From contig CALFIT010000121.1 of NCBI GenBank assembly GCA_937877465.1, positions 1 through 10,573 on the forward strand: a stretch of 10,573 nt of DNA, given 5' to 3'. Made by a program: the position numbers and the translations under genes. Origin of the DNA: an uncultured Bacteroidales bacterium (GTDB taxonomy: Bacteria; Bacteroidota; Bacteroidia; Bacteroidales; F082). A model generated the notes under the pieces. It was not told where the DNA came from, ran no database searches, and saw nothing but the letters and a program-made list of their open reading frames with translations. This document shows positions 6,819 to 10,573 of the stretch, piece after piece; position 1 is the stretch's first letter; every line of letters starts with the position of its first letter.

Positions 6819-6850
6819 TTGCGCCAATTACGAAACTTTTGTTATCTTTG
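6819..6850 (+). promoter_or_regulatory. Strong Bacteroidota promoter of a truncated nuclease-family gene; may drive the island
   Basis: TTG at 6819-6821, 21 nt, then TATCTTTG at 6843-6850 is the best promoter match in the window. It lies 19 nt before the ATG at 6870. The gene it originally served is destroyed, but the promoter is intact. It points into the accessory island, where I find no other TAnnTTTG box in the gaps at 7334-7393 and 8033-8189. Confidence 0.75.
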
Positions 6851-6869
6851 CGGCATAAAACATCCAATC

Positions 6870-6935
6870 ATGGCAACCATACGCAAATACCCCGTTGGCA
6901 TACAGGCATTAATGTTGAATCTTGAACAATTATAA
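6870..6935 (+). pseudogene. N-terminal remnant of AAA-ATPase-like/PD-(D/E)XK nuclease-family gene
   Basis: A 21-codon ORF starts MATIRKYPVGIQ. That is the start, as I remember it, of a large Bacteroidota family with an N-terminal AAA-ATPase-like domain (PF09820 type) and a C-terminal PD-(D/E)XK nuclease domain (PF08011/DUF1703 type), which usually continues with SFEKIR and a Walker-type region. Here the match stops after codon 12 (near 6905) and the frame runs into unrelated sequence (ALMLNLEQL, then TAA). The start codon and promoter are intact. The C-terminal end of the same family appears at 7148-7333, so the gene has lost its middle. The short length makes this identification moderate alone but stronger together with the C-terminal piece. 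Confidence 0.68.
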
Positions 6936-6939
6936 AATA

Positions 6940-7146
6940 ATGGACATGAACTCAAAGAATGAAATTGAAAAAAGAATGATTAATGATGCAATAGAGCAAT
7001 TCTCCAACAATTACATTGACAAAATAGTTGGAGAGAAGATGACAAATTACTCTATTGAAGACATTCGAACTGCTTTTGTCAAAGGAGCAGAATGGATGAA
7101 AGATTTTTTGGATGTGAAAAACATGTTGTGGTCAAAATTAATTTAG
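6940..7146 (+). CDS. Hypothetical 68-aa protein in an AT-rich insert
   Basis: This small ORF of 68 codons starts at ATG 6940 (a second ATG at 6946 is equally possible) and ends in TAG. It is Lys/Glu/Asn-rich and looks mostly helical (NEIEKRMINDAIEQFSNNYI, later EDIRTAFVKGAEWMKDFLD). The AFVKGAEWM pattern recalls short hypothetical proteins of Bacteroidota phages and conjugative elements, but I do not recognise a named family. It fills almost exactly the gap between the two remnants of the nuclease-family gene. Its base composition is clearly more AT-rich than either remnant, pointing to a separate origin. It starts 4 nt after the aborted N-terminal fragment ends, so it could be translated from the same transcript. 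Whether it is expressed is unknown. Confidence 0.5.
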   Translation: MDMNSKNEIEKRMINDAIEQFSNNYIDKIVGEKMTNYSIEDIRTAFVKGAEWMKDFLDVKNMLWSKLI

Positions 7147-7147
7147 A

Positions 7148-7333
7148 GTGCAGATGCCCGACGCGACCTATGTTTTCGAGTTGAAGGTGAACGGCACGGC
7201 ACAGGAAGCCTTAGACCAAATCAACAGCCGAGGCTATTTCCTGCCCTACGAGACCGAAGGCCGCGAAGTGGTTAAGGTGGGTGTGCAGTTCGACAGGGAA
7301 ACGATGACCATAGGGGAGTATATGATCGGTTGA
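7148..7333 (+). pseudogene. C-terminal remnant of PD-(D/E)XK nuclease-family gene
   Basis: About 61 codons end in TGA. The reading QMPDATYVFELKVNG, then ALDQINSRGYFLPY and VVKVGVQFDRETMTIGEY, corresponds to the end of the PF08011/DUF1703-type nuclease domain. YVFELKV supplies the (D/E)XK half of the catalytic motif. The family normally has several hundred residues before this point, including the ATPase domain and the upstream Asp; all are missing here. Recognisable homology begins right at about 7148, immediately after the stop of the 68-aa ORF, so this is a sharp junction. It is GC-richer than the insert. The piece could be translated from GTG 7148 or ATG 7154 but cannot be an active nuclease alone. 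Confidence 0.75.
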
Positions 7334-7345
7334 CAGACAAATGTT

Positions 7346-7385
7346 TAATAACCAATTAGAAGTTGCGCCCGACACGGATTTAGGG
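7346..7385. repeat. Island repeat, copy 1
   Basis: This 40-bp unit begins TAATAACCAATT and contains the core AGTTGCGCCCGACACGG, then ATTTAGGG. It lies 12 nt after the stop of the nuclease remnant and 8 nt before the start codon of the FISUMP-like lipoprotein gene. It differs from copy 3 by one base deletion and about two substitutions. It includes a short palindrome, CCG-ACA-CGG. Confidence 0.88.
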
Positions 7386-7393
7386 AATAAACG

Positions 7394-8032
7394 ATGAAAT
7401 CAACTCTTTATTTGTCATTAATTGTATTCGTTTTTCTGTATCTAGCATCTTGTTCGAACAATATTGATTGCCAAGATGAAACCCACCCACATTTGGTTGA
7501 TTTAGGTTTGCCGAATGGCACCATGTGGGCATGTTGTAACGTCGGTGCTAATTCATGTGAAGATATAGGTGGTTATTATGCATGGGGAGAGACCTCTGTG
7601 AAGTCTATTTACGATGAAATCCACTATCAGCATAATGAGGTTTCGAATCGGATTCCTCAACGAATGAGGAATATTGCCGGTTCAAAATTCGATGTTGCAA
7701 GCGTGAGGATGGGGTCAATGTGGACTATCCCAACCTCAGAACAGTGGAATGAACTTATTGATTATTGTAAATGGGAATGGGTAAAGTGCAGGGGACGGCA
7801 AGGATGGAAGATTACAGGTCCTAACGGGAATCAGATATTCCTTCCTGCAGGTGGCATGAAAGGCGGTAATGATTGTTACAGTAAGGATGATCATGGGTAT
7901 TATTTGACCTCCGATTACGATCCCTCTGATGATAGTCCTTACCAGTTTTTTACCAATGGCGGTTGCCGTGAAATAAGATCATCTGGTGGTTACCGAGCTT
8001 ATGGTCATAATGTGCGTGCGGTTGGAAAGTAG
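7394..8032 (+). CDS. FISUMP-like lipoprotein (Fibrobacter major paralogous domain)
   Basis: The protein has 212 residues. It has a lipoprotein signal: a hydrophobic helix at residues 5-17 and lipobox LASC with Cys20 as the lipidation site. The mature part reads VDLGLPNGTMWA (35-46), CNVGANSCEDIGGYYAWGET, then GSMWTIPTSEQWNELIDYCKWEW, GWKITGPNGNQIFLPAGG and GYYLTSDY, and ends GHNVRAVGK. These segments, in this order, are the hallmark of FISUMP/DUF1566-like domains, a C-type-lectin/sulfatase-modifying-factor-like fold common in large paralogous sets in Bacteroidales. Expected location is the outer or inner membrane, lipid-anchored; the ligand is unknown. Codon use is AT-richer than in the core genes nearby. 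No TAnnTTTG box precedes it; instead the repeat copy 1 sits in its leader. Confidence 0.88.
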   Translation: MKSTLYLSLIVFVFLYLASCSNNIDCQDETHPHLVDLGLPNGTMWACCNVGANSCEDIGGYYAWGETSVKSIYDEIHYQHNEVSNRIPQRMRNIAGSKFDVASVRMGSMWTIPTSEQWNELIDYCKWEWVKCRGRQGWKITGPNGNQIFLPAGGMKGGNDCYSKDDHGYYLTSDYDPSDDSPYQFFTNGGCREIRSSGGYRAYGHNVRAVGK

Positions 8033-8141
8033 CTAAGTCCATTCTGCCACATAGGCCTTGATTAGGGATGCCATAGAGGATTGTTTCAGCAATCAAGAAC
8101 AATGCTTGAATAATACTATATAAATAGAATAGACCATCAAC

Positions 8142-8180
8142 AATAAACATACAAAAGTTGTGCCCGACACGGATTTAGGG
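8142..8180. repeat. Island repeat, copy 2
   Basis: AATAAACATACAAA is followed by the core AGTTGTGCCCGACACGG and then ATTTAGGG. The last 25 bp match copy 1 with a single C-to-T change, while the 5' 14 bp are more diverged. It lies 109 nt after the lipoprotein stop and 9 nt before the start codon of the 115-aa protein. This is the same position relative to the downstream ATG as in copy 1. Confidence 0.85.
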
Positions 8181-8189
8181 TGTGAGATT

Positions 8190-8537
8190 ATGAGTATGGG
8201 TGACAAAAAGTATCTGTCAAAAGCAAAGATGGAAAACGACTTTTTCCGTTTTTTCATTGAGACGATGGTTGAGGAGATTGTAGTGAATGACAAGCCTTTT
8301 GACTTGTACAAGGAACAGTTGAAAAAGCTTTGTACGGCTGAAGGGGTCGATTACGATAATTTGGAATGTGACCTTGAGGATTTTATCCAAACAATGCAAA
8401 TAGGTTTAAGGGGAGATCCTTATGCTGGAGCATTAGGTATGGCTATCGTTTTCAAAGATTGTGAAGAATGCTATGTTAGCGAAGAGAAAGTGGAGGAAAT
8501 ATGCGAGAAAATGGCTAACTTTGGAGGCAAAATGTAG
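8190..8537 (+). CDS. Hypothetical acidic 115-aa protein, island unit 2
   Basis: I do not recognise this protein. Starting at ATG 8190 (MSMGDKKYLSK; ATG 8196 is also possible), it has no signal peptide or membrane segment and should be cytoplasmic. It is rich in Glu, Asp and Lys and looks mainly helical (FFRFFIETMVEEIVV, YKEQLKKLCTAEGV, LEDFIQTMQIGL, EEKVEEICEKMANF). There is a short non-helical hinge (RGDPYAGALG) near the middle and four cysteines, two of them in DCEECYV. An upstream in-frame GTG at 8160 would start inside the repeat and is unlikely. It is preceded by repeat copy 2 and followed by copy 3 after 23 nt. Small acidic helical accessory proteins include immunity and anti-defence proteins, but nothing here shows such a role. 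Confidence 0.7.
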   Translation: MSMGDKKYLSKAKMENDFFRFFIETMVEEIVVNDKPFDLYKEQLKKLCTAEGVDYDNLECDLEDFIQTMQIGLRGDPYAGALGMAIVFKDCEECYVSEEKVEEICEKMANFGGKM

Positions 8538-8560
8538 CTGTTTAACTAAATGACTAACAA

Positions 8561-8600
8561 TAATAACCAATTTAGAAGTTGCGCCCGACACGGATTGAGG
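8561..8600. repeat. Island repeat, copy 3
   Basis: TAATAACCAATTT is followed by AGAAGTTGCGCCCGACACGG and then ATTGAGG. It is almost identical to copy 1 over 40 bp (one inserted T, and a T-to-G change near the end). Unlike copies 1 and 2 it is not followed by a gene but by the terminator at 8610, as if it closes the array. Confidence 0.88.
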
Positions 8601-8609
8601 ACACAAAAC

Positions 8610-8649
8610 AAAAACCACGGAGCAAGAACCTCTCACCCCGTGGTTTTTT
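8610..8649. terminator. Bidirectional terminator closing the island
   Basis: AAAAACCACGG (8610-8620) pairs with CCGTGGTTTTT (8638-8648), an 11-bp stem with a 17-nt loop, flanked by A-rich and T-rich tracts. It can end plus-strand transcripts from the island and minus-strand transcripts of the DUF1015 gene. A smaller hairpin, TTAGGC/GCCTAA (8653-8668), lies just after the DUF1015 stop on the minus strand. Confidence 0.85.
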
Positions 8650-8668
8650 CGTTTAGGCATCAGCCTAA

Positions 8669-9991
8669 TCAATCCAAAGTGTGGATTACGAGTCCCGAGC
8701 GCAGTTTAGGCTCGAACCAAGTGGTCTTGGGAGGCATGATGTTGCCGGTGTCGGCGATGTCGATGATCTGCTTCATGCTCACGGGATAGAGCGCGAAGGC
8801 GACCTTCATTTCACCGCTGTCCACGCGACGCTTCAGTTCGCCGAGGCCACGGATGCCACCCACGAAGTCGATGCGCTTGTCGGTGCGCAAGTCCTTGATG
8901 CCCAGAATCTTGTCCAAGACAAGGTTGCTGAGGATGGTGACGTCGAGCACGCCGATGGGGTCGTTGTCGTCGTAGGTGCCGGGCTTGGCCGTCAGGCTGT
9001 ACCACACGCCTTCGATGTACATCGAGAAGTTGTGGAGCTTGTTGGGCTTGTACTCGGTGTCGCACTCGCAGTGGCAGGGGAACTCGCAGTTGCACTTGCC
9101 GCCGTCCTTGGTGCAGTTGCACTTGCATTCGATGTCGAAGTTCTCTTGCAGGGCCTTGAAGAAGTCCTTGGTGCTGAGTCCGTTGAGGTCTTTCACGACG
9201 CGGTTGTAGTCGATGACGTTCAGCTGGTTGTCGGGGAAGATGACGGTCATGAAGTAGTTGTACTCCTCCTTGCCGGTGTGGGCGGGGTTCTTTTCCTTCT
9301 TCTCCTGTCCGACGAGGGCTGCTGCTGCGCTACGGTGGTGACCGTCGGCGATGTACATGGCCGGCACCTTCTTGTCGAAGAGTTCGACCAGGCGGGCTAT
9401 GGTGGCCTTGTCATCGATGATCCAGAAGCGGTGGCCGAAGCCGTCTTCCTTGGCGATGAAGTCATAGACGGGCTTCTCGGCGGTGACCTTGCTCACGATG
9501 GTGTCGATTTCAGCCACGGCGGGATAGGCGAAGAACACGGGCTCGACGTTGGCGTTGGTGAGGCGGACGTGCTTCATGCGGTCTTCCTCCTTGTCCTTAC
9601 GGGTCAGCTCGTGCTTCTTGATGATTTTGTTGACATAGTCCTCGCTGTAGGCGCAGGCCACGATGCCATATTGCCAGTGGGCGTTGGCCTCGGTGGGGTT
9701 CATGCTTTGGGCATAGATGTAGAGTTTCTCTTCCTCGTCTTGCTTGATCCATCCGAAGTCCTTGAAGCTGTTGAAGTTCTCGACGACTTTCAGATAGGTT
9801 TCGAGGTCGCTGTCCTTGTGGCCTTCGGGCAGGTCGATTTCGGCCTTGGTCACATGGAGCAGGCTGTAGGGGTTGCCTTCGCATTCCTTGCGTGCCTCTT
9901 CGGTGTTCAGCACGTCGTAGGGGCGTGAGGCCAATTTCTGGACGATGTCCACGCCGGGACGCCATCCTTTGAACGGTTTGATAACTGACAT
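8669..9991 (-). CDS. DUF1015 domain-containing protein with cysteine-rich segment
   Basis: This 440-aa cytoplasmic protein is of unknown biochemical function. It opens MSVIKPFKGWRPG and ASRPYDVLN, typical of DUF1015 (PF06245), and has the family's ADGHHR signature at residues 215-220, with NYFMTVIFPDNQLNVIDYNR after it and FVGGIRGLGEL near the C-terminus. Residues 289-310 hold eight cysteines and one histidine (C289, C291, C293, C300, C302, C306, H307, C308, C310), which looks like a metal-binding knot inserted in the domain. Upstream on the same strand are a four-helix-bundle protein and serA. Recalled Bacteroides genomes have serC-serA-DUF1015 together, so a link to serine metabolism is plausible but unproven. 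No TAnnTTTG box is seen in the 47-nt gap upstream, so co-transcription is likely. Confidence 0.9.
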   Translation of the reverse strand: MSVIKPFKGWRPGVDIVQKLASRPYDVLNTEEARKECEGNPYSLLHVTKAEIDLPEGHKDSDLETYLKVVENFNSFKDFGWIKQDEEEKLYIYAQSMNPTEANAHWQYGIVACAYSEDYVNKIIKKHELTRKDKEEDRMKHVRLTNANVEPVFFAYPAVAEIDTIVSKVTAEKPVYDFIAKEDGFGHRFWIIDDKATIARLVELFDKKVPAMYIADGHHRSAAAALVGQEKKEKNPAHTGKEEYNYFMTVIFPDNQLNVIDYNRVVKDLNGLSTKDFFKALQENFDIECKCNCTKDGGKCNCEFPCHCECDTEYKPNKLHNFSMYIEGVWYSLTAKPGTYDDNDPIGVLDVTILSNLVLDKILGIKDLRTDKRIDFVGGIRGLGELKRRVDSGEMKVAFALYPVSMKQIIDIADTGNIMPPKTTWFEPKLRSGLVIHTLD

Positions 9992-10038
9992 TGTATTAGG
10001 GTTTTAATGATGTTTCGTTAGGTTGTTTTCGTCGACAA

Positions 10039-10446
10039 TCATTCTTCAAGGGCGTTGACTGCATCGTGTTTCTGAAAAGAAATGATCAGGGCGCCGACCA
10101 TCTTGGTGAGTTCCATCAACTCGTTGCGGATGTCGCCTTCTTGGGTTTCGTCGATCAAATGTTGCTTGGCGGCCAAGGTGTTTATCGCCACGCATTTGCC
10201 GATGCTAACCTTGGCACGTTGCAGGTCTTCAATGAAGGCTGCCCTCGTGTTGGCTGAGCCTTCGATGAGGCAGTTGGAGATTTGCATGGCTTCGTTGACG
10301 AAACGCTCCAACAGCAGGCGATGGGCCTCGGTCTGGCAGGTGTTGCCCAAAGAGAGGATGGCGTTGGTGAAGTCGACGGACTTGTGGTAGATGCGGAGTC
10401 CCTCAAACTTGAAGAAGTTGATTGCTTTTGTGTTTTCAGGAATCAT
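10039..10446 (-). CDS. Four-helix-bundle protein (23S rRNA intervening-sequence protein-like)
   Basis: The protein has 135 residues. FFKFEGLRIYHKSVDFTNAI near the start matches the conserved opening (FExLxIYxKAxxF) of the four-helix-bundle family related to 23S rRNA intervening-sequence proteins (PF05635/TIGR02436 type). The rest is helical throughout, with a central EGSANTRAAFIEDLQRAKVSIG helix pair. ATG 10446 is preferred over an in-frame TTG at 10476, because the latter is inside a hairpin and adds residues unlike the family. It lies between serA and the DUF1015 gene, 47 nt upstream of the latter. Biochemical role unknown; the family forms oligomeric helical bundles and often appears in variable insertions. 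No intervening 23S rRNA sequence is nearby. Confidence 0.78.
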   Translation of the reverse strand: MIPENTKAINFFKFEGLRIYHKSVDFTNAILSLGNTCQTEAHRLLLERFVNEAMQISNCLIEGSANTRAAFIEDLQRAKVSIGKCVAINTLAAKQHLIDETQEGDIRNELMELTKMVGALIISFQKHDAVNALEE

Positions 10447-10463
10447 TATCAGGCAATTAAGGA

Positions 10464-10496
10464 AAAGACACCACAAGCCACGCTTGCGGTGTCTTT
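10464..10496. terminator. Hairpin after serA, terminator or attenuator
   Basis: AAAGACACC (10464-10472) pairs perfectly with GGTGTCTTT (10488-10496). The stem continues past one A/C mismatch with CAAG/CTTG (10474-10477 with 10483-10486) around a 5-nt loop. On the minus strand it ends in TCTTTTCC, a weak T-run, 15 nt after the serA stop and 17 nt before the next ATG. It probably ends or attenuates serA transcripts. Confidence 0.7.
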
Positions 10497-10510
10497 CGCG
10501 GTTCGTTGGT

Positions 10511-10573
10511 TTACTTGTTCACTTGGAAACGGCGGTTGCCGGTCTTGAAGAAGTCGGCAATCTGGTTGGCGGC
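10511..10573 (-). CDS. serA: D-3-phosphoglycerate dehydrogenase (C-terminal 20 codons; rest outside window)
   Basis: The minus strand is open from the window edge to TAA and encodes ANQIADFFKTGNRRFQVNK at the very C-terminus. This closely resembles the end of Bacteroides SerA as I remember it (ARQIVGFLKDGCEKFRVNK), the enzyme that oxidises 3-phosphoglycerate in the first step of serine synthesis. The DUF1015 gene downstream supports the call, since the two are neighbours in Bacteroides genomes. Only the final 20 residues are visible, so no catalytic motif can be checked. Confidence 0.65.
   Translation of the reverse strand, partial: AANQIADFFKTGNRRFQVNK

Noticed and set aside
8057..8097. CTTGATT/AATCAAG inverted repeat in the gap after the lipoprotein gene
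   Set aside because: It is a 7-bp stem with a 27-nt loop and no T-run. That is too weak to call a terminator.
8093..8311. 72-aa minus-strand frame with a hydrophobic stretch
   Set aside because: It overlaps repeat copy 2 and the start of the 115-aa gene on the opposite strand, and has no promoter or family match.
7346..8600. Integron cassette array with attC sites, or a CRISPR array
   Set aside because: The repeat lacks the GTTRRRY core and the long imperfect palindrome of attC, no integron integrase is present, and xerD looks like the housekeeping type. Spacing of 795 and 420 bp with genes inside excludes CRISPR. A different cassette-like mechanism remains open.
8681..9928. 415-aa open frame on the plus strand
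   Set aside because: It is antisense to the DUF1015 gene, is a Val/Gly/Leu-rich low-complexity product, and matches no family. GC-rich coding bias on the minus strand explains it.

Overview
This window looks like a chromosomal segment of a gut-type Bacteroidales (Bacteroidota). Several upstream regions carry the Bacteroidota -7 promoter box TAnnTTTG, sometimes with a TTG about 21 nt upstream. Shine-Dalgarno sites are mostly absent. The gene content also fits: a DUF4831 secreted protein, a FISUMP-type lipoprotein, an AAA-ATPase/PD-(D/E)XK remnant, and a serA/DUF1015 neighbourhood. All assignments come from reading the sequence and remembered family motifs; no database search was run.

Layout. 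Positions 1-690 hold the 3' part of an archaeal/eukaryal-looking seryl-tRNA synthetase. A nested inverted-repeat structure (696-830) follows, then a membrane-anchored family 2 glycosyltransferase (845-1789) ending in a bidirectional terminator shared with a convergent, very acidic ExoX-C-like protein (1834-2265, minus). A palindromic divergent promoter pair (2307-2361) separates that gene from a sodium:solute symporter (2379-3857). Next is a secreted DUF4831 protein (3911-5002), whose stop codon directly abuts the stop codon of kdsA (5003-5815, minus). xerD (5842-6768, minus) lies upstream of kdsA. At the right end the minus strand carries the tail of serA (10511-10573), a four-helix-bundle (23S rRNA IVP-like) protein (10039-10446) and a DUF1015 protein with a cysteine-rich segment (8669-9991).

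The unusual part is the AT-rich accessory island between xerD and the DUF1015 gene (about 6819-8649). It starts with a good promoter and only the first 12 codons of an AAA-ATPase/PD-(D/E)XK nuclease-family gene. A foreign AT-rich block with a 68-aa ORF follows, then the C-terminal nuclease-domain end of the same gene family. After that, three copies of a 39-40 bp repeat (invariant core GCCCGACACGGATT) delimit two single-gene units: a FISUMP-like lipoprotein and an unrecognised acidic 115-aa protein. I see no internal TAnnTTTG promoter or terminator until a strong bidirectional terminator at 8610-8649. The whole island could therefore be transcribed from the orphaned nuclease promoter, in a cassette-like arrangement. 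This is the best candidate for something undescribed.

Functions: the flanking genes are core (translation, LPS Kdo synthesis, chromosome dimer resolution, serine synthesis) plus envelope functions (glycosyltransferase, transporter, secreted protein). The island is accessory and appears acquired and rearranged.
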